Assembly (NCBI GenBank): GCA_032622095.1
Contig: CP136063.1
Span: forward strand, 151,149,379 to 151,213,378
Length of the DNA: 64,000 nt
Direction: 5' to 3'
Origin: Siphonodentalium dalli
Taxonomy: Eukaryota > Mollusca > Scaphopoda > Gadilida > Siphonodentaliidae
In this document: positions 1 through 11,315 of the stretch, piece by piece
Layout: every line of letters starts with the position of its first letter
How positions within the stretch are numbered: the first letter of the stretch is position 1
Program-made: the position numbers and the translations under genes
Notes under the pieces: model-generated
Databases searched by the model: none
The model's input: the letters and a program-made list of their open reading frames with translations, nothing else
What the model was told of the DNA's origin: nothing

Positions 1-634
1 AATACAGTACAGGAATATTAACAATTTGATCGAATCAACCTGGTTACTAGTATTAGGTGGGATCTCATAACACCAAATGAAAGATTAACATAGAGATTAG
101 TACTATAAATAGTAATTACTAACTTAATAGACATTGTTTCTGTACTACATGTAGTATATTATGTATGTGTCTCACTTGAATTTGATAAAATAGCCTATTA
201 TATGAATTAGAGTGATAATGGTAAGTCTCATTTCAAGCAGGATAAGCATAATCCATTGAACCAATAGATATCTGACAATAACTTATAAGCATTTCCAATC
301 CATACATGCTAGTATATAAAAATTCGAAAGTTATGCTTGAGAAACTTGATCAAATTGACCTCTCAGTAAAGGAAGTGACGTCACGTCGTGATGGACGCAA
401 AAAATTTAACTCTAACGGAAATCACCAATTTATAATAATATTTATGATAATATTATGATGTATCTCAACTAAATATTTTTTGGAGATGGGATAAAAGGAC
501 TTCAGATGAACTTTTCAACATAAAACAACGATCCAATCACGTCAACTTAAGAAGTAAATCAACATCGGAAAAAGTGAGTGCACGAAGTTAGGCAACAATT
601 AAGCGGTCATTTCACGCTAACGAAATTTACAATC

Positions 635-2626
635 ATGTTTGAGGAACTAATTGAAGAGAATAAGGAGACTTTCTTGTGTAATATTGACAATTGTAAAGAT
701 GATTTTTCAAGTTATACACCACATGAAACAAGAAGTCCCTCTGGAAAGGCTGCTTTCGCTCTACTAGAAGAATTAAAAATGGACATGTATGAACCAAACG
801 CCAGAATGGTGTCATTCAGAATTGACAGCGTTGAGAGGTTAATTCTATGGATTAAAGTAATCGCATATAGGTATCACGAACAATTAGGAAGCAACAGCAA
901 ATACTCTGTTAACTGGGTAGACAAAGTAAAGGATAATGATCCAGTGAATGAGATTTATGTTCAAGTACACAAAATCCACAATATTCGAAATAAATCTGGA
1001 TTAGAAGATACGAAGGAAGAAAAAGTAGTGACTCTGCATATATACCCAAGGACATTATTGATCACCGCTCAGGGTATACAACATTCAGTGTGGTCAGAAA
1101 AAGAATTTCCTGTTTTAAAACACTTGGTGGATATTCTTCAATCAAATAATCTAAACCAAGCAGATAACATTCCTCAAACAGATGTTAATTTACACGAGAT
1201 CAGTTTAACAGAGATCACAAGCCCATATATTCTAGCCTTCAGCACACCAAGAATAATAGAGCCATCACCCACATCTGACTTGAGAAAACTTGAAAATCAA
1301 AAGTTACACTGTACAATAAATGTTCTGGAGAATAAAGTATGTGCAAATGAAATTGCTCTGCAAGAAATACAGAAAGAGTTAGAATGTAGGATTGAAGAAA
1401 AATTCCATGCAATTATGCAGAGAACACGGAAAGAGTTGGAAGTCAAGTTTGAAGAAAGGATTGAAGGTATGGCACAAGAGATGAAGGATAACGTATTAAA
1501 AGTAAGAGAAGCAGTTAAAGAAGATACGGTTATAGAAAGAGAAAATGTGGTAGAAGAAGAAAATAAATCATTACGAAAAACATTACACCTATTAAAGGAA
1601 GAGAACAACAGCTGTAGAAATATAATAAGGTTACAGAAAGATGAAATTGAGGATCTAGTAAGTGAGATAAATAAGGCCGCACAGACTTCACAACTATATC
1701 AACAAAAAATAGATAATATGGGACATGACTTGAAGAATTTAAAACAAGCACAATCAGTGAAAACACATGTGAGTGTCAAGGATAAAGGAACACAGGTTGA
1801 GAGACAGAAGAATGAATCAGATGACAACAAAACACCAGCAAAATATTCAACAACAGGAACTTTCAATGTGAATGGGCATGTAGGAGACAGAACGTTAATG
1901 CTTTTTGATTCACATGGTAATAATCTGGATGAGAACAAGATTTACAAGTATAGAAAGGTGGATATTGAAGTTCTTGGAGCAAAGCAGAAAGACATCACGG
2001 GAGCATCAAAATACATTACAAAAATGAAATATGTTCCAAACAATATTGTGTTAGGGGTAGGTAGTAATGACCTATCTAATAAATTTGATGATTCATCTCC
2101 CAAAGAAGCAGGGAAAAAGATGGAAGACCTTCTGAAAATGTTACAGAATACAAATAATCAAAAACTAAATGTTCATCTTCTACCGGCATTTGAAAGAGTT
2201 GATCAAGATGCATACAATGACAATGCCTATAAATACAACAAGGAAATTGAAGATTTGTCCCACAAATTTTCTAATGTTTACACAGTAAAAAATGAAACAA
2301 TATCTGCAGATCGCACAGGCCTGTATATATGGGATGGAATTCACTTTAATCCAAAGGGAACAACATTCTTACTCCGACTGCTGAAAAACCACCTAAATCC
2401 ATTCTTGGGTATGAAGAGATATGAGGAATATCACCAGGACTCCTTCACAACAACAACTTACAATCAACGACAAAGTGGCAACAATTTACCTCATAACAAA
2501 CTTTCTGGAGGAGAAACAAGAAGACCGCAAATGGAACTAGACTCAAATCCAGATAAATCAATCAACCAGCAGATTTTTAATTTATTGAAATTTTTTGAAA
2601 GAAGTCATCATCACGGGTTTTCGTGA
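635..2626 (+). CDS. LINE ORF1 protein with coiled coil and SGNH/GDSL-like hydrolase domain
   Basis: The intact ORF is 663 codons from the ATG at 635. An in-frame GTG at 578 would add 19 codons but is unlikely as a start. Residues up to about 220 are not recognised. A Glu/Lys-rich heptad-like stretch (about residues 215-385) predicts a coiled coil, probably for ORF1 multimerisation. The C-terminal part carries the marks of an SGNH/GDSL-type fold: FDSHG (nucleophile Ser block), GVGSNDLS (Asn block), and WDGIHFNPKG (Asp-x-x-His block). Esterase-type ORF1 proteins are known from CR1/L2-group LINEs, where they are thought to help RNP or membrane association. There is no zinc knuckle or RRM. The long uninterrupted frame beside a broken ORF2 suggests a fairly recent insertion. 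Confidence 0.85.
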   Translation: MFEELIEENKETFLCNIDNCKDDFSSYTPHETRSPSGKAAFALLEELKMDMYEPNARMVSFRIDSVERLILWIKVIAYRYHEQLGSNSKYSVNWVDKVKDNDPVNEIYVQVHKIHNIRNKSGLEDTKEEKVVTLHIYPRTLLITAQGIQHSVWSEKEFPVLKHLVDILQSNNLNQADNIPQTDVNLHEISLTEITSPYILAFSTPRIIEPSPTSDLRKLENQKLHCTINVLENKVCANEIALQEIQKELECRIEEKFHAIMQRTRKELEVKFEERIEGMAQEMKDNVLKVREAVKEDTVIERENVVEEENKSLRKTLHLLKEENNSCRNIIRLQKDEIEDLVSEINKAAQTSQLYQQKIDNMGHDLKNLKQAQSVKTHVSVKDKGTQVERQKNESDDNKTPAKYSTTGTFNVNGHVGDRTLMLFDSHGNNLDENKIYKYRKVDIEVLGAKQKDITGASKYITKMKYVPNNIVLGVGSNDLSNKFDDSSPKEAGKKMEDLLKMLQNTNNQKLNVHLLPAFERVDQDAYNDNAYKYNKEIEDLSHKFSNVYTVKNETISADRTGLYIWDGIHFNPKGTTFLLRLLKNHLNPFLGMKRYEEYHQDSFTTTTYNQRQSGNNLPHNKLSGGETRRPQMELDSNPDKSINQQIFNLLKFFERSHHHGFS

Positions 2627-3363
2627 AAATTTGACACAAACCTACTGTGGAAGACTGTTGATTGATTTTAAGTTAACGTCACTTGTTTCCTTATAAATTT
2701 TATAGTACAATTGCAATAATACCTCAATATATGAGTTTACTATAGTTATATAAATACAATTTCACCAATTTATATTTCTTTATACCAGATGAAATATCCA
2801 TATGCAACAGACATGTATGGGTGAGAGTGACGTTTGACTTGGAATTAAATGGCGGTCTCCCTACAGAACTTGTACAAATTAATTGAAGAATAATATGTTA
2901 TATAAAAATATGTTCTGAAAGTGTTAAAGAAGAATGAATTTAATTCGCATTGATGCAATATTACATTCAGTTAAATTACAGTAACTATAATACAACTCAT
3001 TTAGATGCTAAATCCTTAGAAATTATAACGTGATTGGTTCAAACCTACATGTATATAAATATTGAATATTATATTACAACATCTTAAGATACTAAAACAA
3101 ATGAGTAATAATATTCAGGGAGATATATACATATACTAGTATGTATTGATACAAATATCAATGCAAGTCTGGTGTTTGGTAAACTGTCTAATGTATCACT
3201 CATTTGTTTTACCTCATATCGAATTATACTCATACTAGTAACTTCAACTAATTTATAGTCATTAACTTGATTGAACAATTTAATTATTCTGAGCATACTA
3301 ACTAGCTAACTTGAATGACATTTGAAGTCCCAATCCCTTATCCATTAAGTCAATAATAGTAAA
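2627..3363 (+). other. Inter-ORF region of the LINE, no gene
   Basis: This AT-rich stretch lies between the ORF1 stop and the ORF2 start and has stops in all frames. At 737 bp it is long for a LINE spacer. I see no further domain; it may hold ORF2 leader sequence. Confidence 0.6.
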
Positions 3364-4467
3364 ATGATCAATATCGGTTTTTGGAACATCCATGGAATGG
3401 GTAAAAAGCTTTCAGATATTACATTTACTTCTCTTTTAGATAAATATGATATATTATGTCTTGCTGAAACTATGTCTAGTGAATCTCCCAGCAACATTGA
3501 TGGTTTTTGTACACCATTTTCTTCTAAAGCTAAAAGAAAAAAGAAAAAAGGTCGAACCTCGGGTGGTATGCTAGTTTATTGCAAACCAAGCATTAGAAAA
3601 CACATCACCCAAATTAAAATATCAACAACTTCAATGTGGTTTGAGCTTGACAACAAACCAAAAATGTATATTGGCTTCTTATATGTAAAACCTATAATTA
3701 ATAAGAAAACTTCAGAAGAAATATTCGAAGACATTAGGAATGAGATACTTTCATTTAAAGATTGTGGGCAAATTTTGCTTTGTGGAGATTTCAATGCTAG
3801 GACTTATGGCTTAGAAGATTTCATCAGAAATGATTCTATGGACCACATGGGTGAAGATTTATTAACAAACTGTAACTATACCAAAGATATAGAACTATCA
3901 AGAAATCAACTTGATGAACAAAATAATATACAAGGAGAACTTCTGACTGAAATCTGCAAAGATCTTCAATTGAGAATATTAAATGGCAGATTCTTGGGAG
4001 ATTCACTAGGTTATAATACATTTTTTAGTCACAATGGTCGAAGTACTGTTGATTATATGATTACCTCAATGCAGTTATTTTATGACATTGTTCAATTCAG
4101 AGTTCACCCACCTAATGAATTTTCTGATCATGCTCCAATATCAGTGATAATAAAAAATAATGACTTCGAAAACTTTGAAGATTTAACCACATTCAACTTA
4201 CCTGGTAGATACATCTGGCAAAATGAATCTGCATTACAGTTCAGAAATGCAATCTCAACACAGACATCTGTGGATAATATACTTTCATTAATAGACCTCA
4301 TGGAAGATAAAAGTTGCAACGATATTGATCTTATAGCAGAAAAATTAAAAGGCATTTATAATGATGCTGCTAAGATTTCTCTTCAATTCAAACCTATAAA
4401 AACTACAAATAAAGATAAATTCACAAACAAAAGAAATAAATATAAAAAAGGGTGGATGAACTCTTGA
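3364..4467 (+). pseudogene. LINE ORF2, N-terminal AP-like endonuclease (EEP) part
   Basis: This 367-codon frame begins MINIGFWNIHGMGKKL and holds the exonuclease-endonuclease-phosphatase motifs in order: WNIHG, LAET (catalytic Glu), LLCGDFNAR (Asp/Asn), and the C-terminal FSDHAPISV (Asp-His). The domain nicks target DNA for target-primed reverse transcription. The frame ends at TGA 4465-4467, but homologous sequence resumes without a gap in the next frame (…CFRMRREVRSL). The break is therefore a single-base indel near 4462-4466 and not a true domain end. Upstream of 3364 the frame is closed, so the ATG at 3364 is the natural ORF2 start. Confidence 0.85.
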
Positions 4468-4468
4468 G

Positions 4469-5731
4469 TGTTTCAGGATGAGAAGGGAAGTTAGATCTTT
4501 AGCCAAAAAGTTACAAAATGAACCAAAGAATGTAACACTGAGACAATCATTCTGTCTTACCCGGAAAAGATATAATAACATGAACAAAAATCTAAGAAAG
4601 AATTTCTTTGAGTCACTTTCTGAGAATATCAAAAACCTAGATCAACATAACAATCCAAAAGAATTCTGGAAATTCTTCCAACATTGGAATAAACAAAAAG
4701 TTAAACCTCAGTCACCGATAAACGACAGCCAATGGATAAAACACTATAGTTCATTGCTATGTTCAAATATGCCCGAAAATAATAGTAACAAAGAGTCAGT
4801 AATATATAATATTTCAAACCTATATGAAGAGGATGAGAATAATCACCTGAATACTCCTGTAAATTGTGCTGAAATAAAAAAAGCAGTAACTAACTTGAAA
4901 ATGAATAAAAGTGGGGGTCCAGACTTGATCATAAATGAATTCATTAAACATAGCTCAGACACAATGTCTTTGATTTTAGCGAAGTTTTTCAACAAAATTG
5001 TAGATTGCGGAATATTTCCCTCAGAATGGAATCTTTCCCTCCTAACATCTATCCACAAATCAGGAGATCCAACAGACTGCAACAATTATAGAGGGATAAG
5101 CATATCTAGCTGTATCGGAAAGTTATTCAAAAATATACTACAAAGAAGACTTGGGGAATTTTTAGAAAGTGGAAACGGTTTATCAATGAATCAAATAGGA
5201 TTCAGACAGAATTGTAGGACAACTGATCATTTATTTGTCATGAAAACTTTATTAAATAAATATATACAAAAAGAAGATAAGCAAATATACACAGCATTTA
5301 TTGACTTGAGAAAAGCATTTGACTCTGTATATAGACCATACTTATTTCAGAAACTGAGAGAGAAAGGAATAAATGGAAAATTTTATCATATTGTGAAAAA
5401 TATGTATTCCAATACCTACTATTCGTGTAAATTACAGAATGGATATAGTGAACCATTCAAAGCAGATCTAGGGGTGAAACAGGGTCATAGTCTCAGCCCC
5501 ATACTTTTCAATCTATATATAGATGATTTAAAAGACTACATAGACAAGAACCGTTCTGACCCCGTTACTTTAAATTCTATTCATTTCAACCATCTCCTAT
5601 ATGCTGATGACTTGGTTTTAATTTCAGAGACACCTGAAGGCCTGCAGTCATGTCTTGACTCATTTCAGAGATACTGTATAGATTGGAGACTATCTGTTAA
5701 CTCAAACAAATCAAAAACTATCATTTTCTAA
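4469..5731 (+). pseudogene. LINE ORF2, reverse transcriptase domain
   Basis: The frame continues ORF2 after the frameshift; ATG 4478 is only the first Met in it. RT blocks in order are SGGPDLIINEF (block 1), SLLTSIHKSGDPTDCNNYRG (block 2), IDLRKAFDSV (block A), GVKQGHSLSPILFNLYIDDL (block B), LLYADDLVLIS (catalytic YADD), and the thumb entry LSVNSNKSKTIIF. All catalytic Asp residues are present. The frame stops at TAA 5729-5731, but coding similarity carries on in the same frame, so this is a nonsense mutation. The unusual QGHSLSP replaces the more common QGDxLSP or QGSxLSP. Confidence 0.88.
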
Positions 5732-6841
5732 AAAAATGGAAATACTAATCTTAATACCAACTCTTTTTACTATGGACCTCTAACACTAGAAATGGTCGAA
5801 GAATATAAATATTTAGGGATAATATTTCACAAGAGTGGTAAATTGATATCAGCCGCATCAAACCTGTCAGATAAGGCAAAGAAGGCATATTATGCACTGA
5901 AAGGTAAATTAAAAGAATTTCCAAACTTATCTGTCAGAAATTGGATGTGTCTAATTAACTCGATGATTCTCCCCATACTTACTTATGGATCAGAAATATG
6001 GATATCTGATTTTAAAATTAACTCTAACTCACTTAAAAACCTCTTTAGCTCTTGCGTTGACAAAACATACACATGCATATTGAAAGATATACTGGGAGTT
6101 AACAGCAAGTCTACAAACATAGCAGTATACTCAGAAGTGGAAGCATTGCCAGTACACCTGACAATACTTCATGGGATATTTAAATTCCACAAAAGGTTGA
6201 TGGGCCTAACAGTCAAACATGGCGAATCACAACAACATAAACTCTTAATTGCAGCTTTTAAAGAGGACATGAAACTGAAAAGAATAAAACCAGCTTTCTC
6301 GTGGTCAAACAACATGACTAAAATTGTAAAATTTGTAGACACCAGAATAGATAATTTTGAAGAATCACAATTTAAAGATGTAATAAGGACCACTTACAAC
6401 AAAAAGATAGCAAACGAATATAAACGAATGAAAACCTCAAACGAGGGGAAATTAAGATTCTACAGTAAAATCATTACAGGATCCAAATTTAGAGACTATC
6501 TTAGTTTCAATATACCAAAAGATCTCAGAAAAGAACTAACTAAAATGAGAATAAGTGCACACACATTGAATATAGAAACTCTGAGATACACAAAACCAAA
6601 ACCAATAGATGAGTTAAAATGATTTTGTCCACATTGTCCGGATAAGGTTGAAAACGAAACTCATTTTCTATTACATTGTGGGCTATATAATGATATAAGA
6701 AGTAAATACAACATCTTCCACATTAGTCATTATATGAATAACGCCAAAGCCATACTGAATCCATCAACCTTCACAAGTACTAAACAAGTATGTAAATACA
6801 TAAAAGAAGCTATGAAAAAACGATTATCTATTCAAACATAA
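5732..6841 (+). pseudogene. LINE ORF2, thumb/connector and C-terminal CCHC motif
   Basis: This is in the same frame as the RT block after the nonsense codon. VEEYKYLGIIFHKSG is the typical RT thumb motif, and NSMILPILTYGSEIW follows it. A second nonsense codon (TGA 6620-6622) precedes a Cys/His motif, CPHCPDKVENETHFLLHC (C-x2-C-x8-H-x4-C). This motif is common at the C-terminus of many LINE ORF2 proteins and probably binds nucleic acid. The frame then runs to a terminal TAA at 6839-6841. Between 5792 and 6619 the frame is open for 276 codons. Confidence 0.8.
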
Positions 6842-7129
6842 CCCACCCTAATGTCAGCTCTTTAAAAAAAAAAAAAACATATTTAAAAGTCAAATAGAAT
6901 AATATAGATGTTATTGGGACATAACCTGACATAACTATTTTTTATGATAACTATAATCTTTCTCATCCTGAAACACACACCTTTTCTACAAGTTACAACA
7001 TTAACAATTTAATGAAATACAATATGTTATTTACAGATATAACTATTAGTGTTTATATATGTCTGTTCATCTGTGTTCAATGTTATGTTTATAATACATG
7101 TATTTATGGATTACGTCGAAATGATAATT

Positions 7130-7156
7130 CCAATAAAGAAATTTGAAATTTGAAAA
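7130..7156 (+). terminator. LINE 3' end: AATAAA signal and ATTTGAA repeats
   Basis: An AATAAA hexamer is followed directly by two ATTTGAA units and a short A run. Host-like sequence (7160 on) then begins. This is the probable priming terminus of the LINE. Confidence 0.6.
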
Positions 7157-7845
7157 ATACTGACTCAAAGTTCCCTAGATTAGCTCTAAATGCAATGGAT
7201 TTTCAAACATTTTCCAGGGGGAGAACCCCCACCATCAGCAGGGGGGGTCACCCCTCCTAAACCTTCCTCCGACCAGGCCTCCATGTTATGACTTTGGCAT
7301 ATCATTGCCCAAAAGCAGGTGTTGCCAAAAAATGCCTATCTAGATCATTCACTGAATGCAGAGGAGAAGGTAGTGTTATGAAGCCATCATTAAGAGATCG
7401 GTACAGGACAGTCACTCCAATATGTGAACAGTGCAGTGGTGCTGGACTGACTCCAGTTGTCGCCAGACCATATGGGAAATATTAGGATTATCAAAGACTA
7501 TATTAGTATATAGACTAGTATATATGTAAATATTAAAGCATATGTAAGATTGTATTGGAGTTTCTAGTTCCTCTGTCATCTGGGTTAACCTGATTGGGGC
7601 TAAGAAGTGCATAATTTGGGTTATTGACAAGTATTATAAAGTTATTTTTAAAGATACTGAGAAAAAAAAAGTTAACCAAAAAAAAAAAGTTAAGCCTACC
7701 TACCTACCCTATTTTTTTTCAGCTCGTTAGCGGAAACAAAGGTATTTTTTGTTTAGGCCTTAAGTTACTCACTCAATCAGTTAATGACTCATCTATGTTC
7801 TAGTTTGGTTTCATTTCAGAAAGTTGTAATAATAGTAATAACTTG

Positions 7846-7973
7846 AAATGATTAACAGCCCTCAGGCCATTAAAGGCCTTCTACTTCGTCTCGGGCCTTT
7901 ATTTAATGAACCCCTCGGGCTGTTAGTGTTAATCATTTCTGGAGGGCCGTTAATAAACCATAACGCCCTCCAA
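7846..7973. repeat. Two adjacent hairpins
   Basis: GAAATGATTAACAGCCC at about 7845 is mirrored by GGGCTGTTAGTGTTAATCATTTC ending near 7940, apart from a small bulge. Immediately after it, TGGAGGGCCGTTA pairs with TAACGCCCTCCA (7940-7971). The back-to-back pair may be a small foldback element. There is no coding frame. Confidence 0.6.
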
Positions 7974-10375
7974 AATCAAGTTATTGGTATATTGAAATCC
8001 CAACTACACCTTTTACTGGGCTCTGACTCGGACTACAACTTTTAGTGTGTCCCTTTGTATTTGGTGTTATTGTAACCATGTGGACATGTGCAAATTCAGA
8101 GATTTTTCAAGCTTACAACTCAATTTATTCTATTAATCATTGCCTTTTGCACAATATTTATGACTAGGAACTATTATTCTATTACTATTGTAAGTATTCT
8201 TATACTCCATTTGCTCATATTTATCAGCATCTCCCTGTAATAGTGGTTTGTTGTTGTCACCAATATTCGTGCACAGTATTTTCAAAATGGCTACTTTCTG
8301 TGGTTGGCTTAGTTCGGTATAGCTCAGGGGACCATCCGAGGTTCGTAACTGGTTACGAATGTAACCGGAAGTACTACTGTCATGCCACAAGTACTACTGT
8401 CATGCCACAATTTTTGTACCTCAGTGAACAGAAGTGTTCTTTTGTTTATTTTATACACATCACACGTCGTGATCACAGTGACGGGAATTTTTTTTCAAAA
8501 TTGAAGACTTGATCATAAAGAATCGCTCATATATTGGCCACAAAACGGAACAGATTATTATTTATTAGATTGGTCATCATTGATGTACACTATAATAAAT
8601 TTGACACCATTAGAATCAATAAGACAATATACTCAAGTCCGTAGGCAGCCACTAGCAAAGACAGTTTGTCATATAGGCCTCTAATGAGGGCATTAGACAC
8701 GAGCTGCGAATCAACGAGAGGGGGTGTCTCCCTATCGCATTGAGGGGGGGTTCGGGGTTTCTGCCCCGGGGGAAATTTTGGAAAAATACGATGCAAACGG
8801 CGTAATTTAGATCCGCCGTGACACAAAAAATTTAGCTTTGATTTTTCCAAGTTTTCTCTCTCAGGCCTTGAATTGAATTGTATCAAAATAGCCTAGCTAT
8901 TCTGAATGAACCAATTGTCTTGTGGGGGGCTAACAGAATCCACTGTGCTGACCAGGGTTCGAACTAGTATATATCAGAGAAGTTTGGGACCTGAACCTGA
9001 AAAGTGCTAAATCGTAATATCTATATATAGTAGTCTATCTGCAGGGGGAATGCCCCCCTGATTTGTTTTTCTGAAGTTAATTATAAGTTTTAACTGAGCA
9101 TATGGGAGGGACCAGGACACACTGGGCTGACCATGGTTCGGCCCAGTCATGGTTCGGCCCAGTGTGAGAAAATTTTGAAATCTGAGCATACAAATTGCAA
9201 AATCCTAGCACCTATTGAGTAGCCTCAATGTATCCAAGTGTTATAAACTTCAAACCTGACACACCCTATCAGGTTGGAAAATTTCCAACTGATGGTCATT
9301 TCGGTCAAAAATTTGGACCAAAAGTAGGCAAATATGCAAATGATGGTCTAAAACAAAATATTCCCCACTAATATAGATTGTTGGAAAATCGATAAACGAA
9401 ATCGATTTCAACCTATTGTTTCGTGTGAAATTTCCAGCTATTGTTGTGTGGGCCATGATATTTCGAATTGAAAGGACAGTTGAAAATTTTGACCAAGCTT
9501 GAGGGACATAGCTAAAATCACCCCTAGACGCAACAGGGGCGGTCCGGGCTGTTATCTTCGTTAGCGGTAAACATATTCGGCGATGGCGGCATTTTGGGGG
9601 TTAATTGCCAGGCTTTCGTGGGCGATTCGCCCTTGTTTCTTCGTGAATGTAGTCGAGGGTAGTTCCGCAACATATATGTAAGGAGTTATTAGCTGTACGA
9701 GGGCGATACGGGGGTCCGGGCTGTGAGTTTTTTTTTATTGGGGGCACACATTTGTAATTCTGGCTGAATCTGGCAAGTTTAGGGGTTAATATCGGTACTT
9801 CTGTTTGGCCGTGATCACCCTCTGTGTGGGTTTCGACGACACCCACACACAGATATGGCCACTTAAATCATCCCTAGATGCAACAGGGGCGGTCCGAGCT
9901 GTTAGCTTCATCGCTGCTAACATATTCGCCGATGCCGGCATTTTGAGGGTTAATAGCGACACTTCTGTGTGATCGCGACCCCTGTCCGTGTGTGCACATA
10001 TATTGCCACTAAAATCACCCCTATACTCTACAGGGACAGTCTGGGCTGGTCCGGGCGGTGTTTAGTGACACCCCTTAATTGGCACTTTGTAGTATTTGTT
10101 TCTACGGGTATCTGCCCCGGCTATAGGGTGATATATGGTATATTCGCCGGACATTCGAAGGCATGTGCTTTACTTTACATGACACCCATTCGCTGTATGC
10201 ATGGGTCTTTATATCCAATGATTCCGTCAGGCTACTTTTAGTTGGTTATGTTGTTGAACCACATGCAGGTCGAATTCCGGAGCCTTAAGCTGCTTTCACT
10301 GAAAAGCGGCTGACGCATGCGGCCTATTAATGCACGGGGCTATCGGACATTTCCAACCATAGTACCATACATGTA
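7974..10375. other. No gene recognised; degenerate repeats
   Basis: A 20-bp unit (AGTACTACTGTCATGCCACA) is directly doubled at 8370-8409. The 8940-9190 stretch repeats a 'gaccatggttcg...cccagtgtg' phrase. From about 9500 to 10060 three imperfect units share a phrase of the form 'cccctagacgcaacagggg...ggtccgggctgttagc'. ORFs here are short and mutually overlapping, and none resembles a known domain. Confidence 0.5.
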
Positions 10376-10467
10376 TATATATCACTGGGGTTGCGGCTGA
10401 CACAGTTAAATGCATTCGATTTCAAAAAGTTGCTCTTAACTGCGTCAGCCGCAACCCCAGTGATATA
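10376..10467. repeat. Long perfect-type hairpin
   Basis: Arms of about 33 bp (ATATATCACTGGGGTTGCGG... and its reverse complement) flank a loop of about 26 bp. Only one or two mismatches occur. It resembles a short foldback MITE. Nothing else is recognised up to 11150. Confidence 0.75.
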
Positions 10468-11155
10468 TGCACGGTTTGAAACGTTGCGCCTATATAACCC
10501 GATAGCCGCAGCATGCATCAGCAACTCAGATTTACACTGACATGGGTTAGCGGTCAGCGGGTCTATATTTATTAAATTTGGGTGCACCAGTCTCTATGCA
10601 GACTAAGCCTGCATGTAGTATATGACTATATTTATATACGTCGTTTCTTCGAAGGGAGGTCCTGCTCATCAATTGCCGTTTGGTCAACTGCTGCACATGA
10701 CATGTTCGCCCGAACGGCGAATGGCAACCACCACCACCATCGGGCACATGCAGGAAAAGGGCCATTCGTTCGAAGGGTACGAACCCCCTTGGCTACGGGC
10801 TTGATACTGCACATTTAAGTTTTAACTGCTCACAGTGCTCAGTAAAGTCAGTTAATGAGTTATTGGAATTTTAGAGCATTTACTAATTTAGCCTATTCGC
10901 GGAATTACGGAAGAGCAGGTGTATTACTGTATGTACAACTACTGAACTAGATGGTCTCAGAAACGTGCTCTTTGGGGAAATGGTCTTCGTTTTATATTTA
11001 GAATGGTTTCGATAAAGGTGCAAAAGTTACGGTTTTAACTTTTAGTCTTTAGGGGCATAACTAAACCTTAAAATGTTAAATTTCCAATTTCGGGTTTCAG
11101 AACTTTGCCCCCAGATTTCCCCCTGATAAATAATATTTGTTTCAGTTCAATTCAC

Positions 11156-11293
11156 TTAAAACACAGGAGCTTGGAACGATCAATAATTAGGCTAATTAGC
11201 TAATAAGAAAACACTTATAGGGGGGGGGGGTGGACCAAAATTTGCTAAATAGCCTAATTATTGATCAAGTTCCAAGCTTTTGTGCTTAAATGT
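11156..11293. repeat. Foldback element with G-tract loop
   Basis: The left arm (AGCTTGGAACGATCAATAATT...) and right arm (...AATTATTGATCAAGTTCCAAGC) are inverted repeats of about 45 bp. They enclose a short loop with a run of about 11 G at 11220. It lies just outside the left end of the TIR element at 11316. Confidence 0.7.
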
Positions 11294-11315
11294 AGTAAGC
11301 AGACATTAATGCTCA

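Larger units (their letters stand above)
320..7160 (+). mobile_element. Non-LTR retrotransposon (LINE), near full length, inactivated
   Basis: The element has a 5' untranslated region from about 320, ORF1 (635-2626), a 737-bp inter-ORF spacer, and ORF2 (3364-6841) with endonuclease, reverse transcriptase and a C-terminal Cys/His motif. The 3' untranslated region ends in AATAAA (about 7133) and short ATTTGAA repeats (7137-7155). A short-repeat tail instead of long poly(A), together with an esterase-like ORF1, is typical of the CR1/L2 side of the Jockey superclade; the clade call is an inference. Three lesions disable ORF2: a frameshift near 4462-4466 and in-frame stops at 5729-5731 and 6620-6622. 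ORF1 is still open. The 5' boundary is approximate, and I could not identify a target-site duplication. Confidence 0.85.
1..7759. mobile_element. Harbinger-like TIR element, copy 1 (left end outside window), split by a LINE
   Basis: Bases 1-310 match 11682-11826, and 7363-7759 match 12476-12872 of an intact second copy, so this is one non-autonomous DNA element interrupted by the LINE at about 320-7160. The right terminus carries GTTAGCGGAAACAAA and ends in GGCC at 7756-7759, followed by TTA. The left terminus lies upstream of the window. Copy 1 has about 150 bp between 90 and 240 that copy 2 lacks. It also has a private stretch at 7160-7360 and lacks copy 2's internal tandem units. No transposase is visible. 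The PIF/Harbinger assignment rests on GGCC ends and 3-bp target duplications and is an inference. Confidence 0.7.

Noticed and set aside
10582-10818. Cluster of short overlapping ORFs on both strands
   Set aside because: They are mutual antisense frames with no domain, no splice context and no repeat-independent support.
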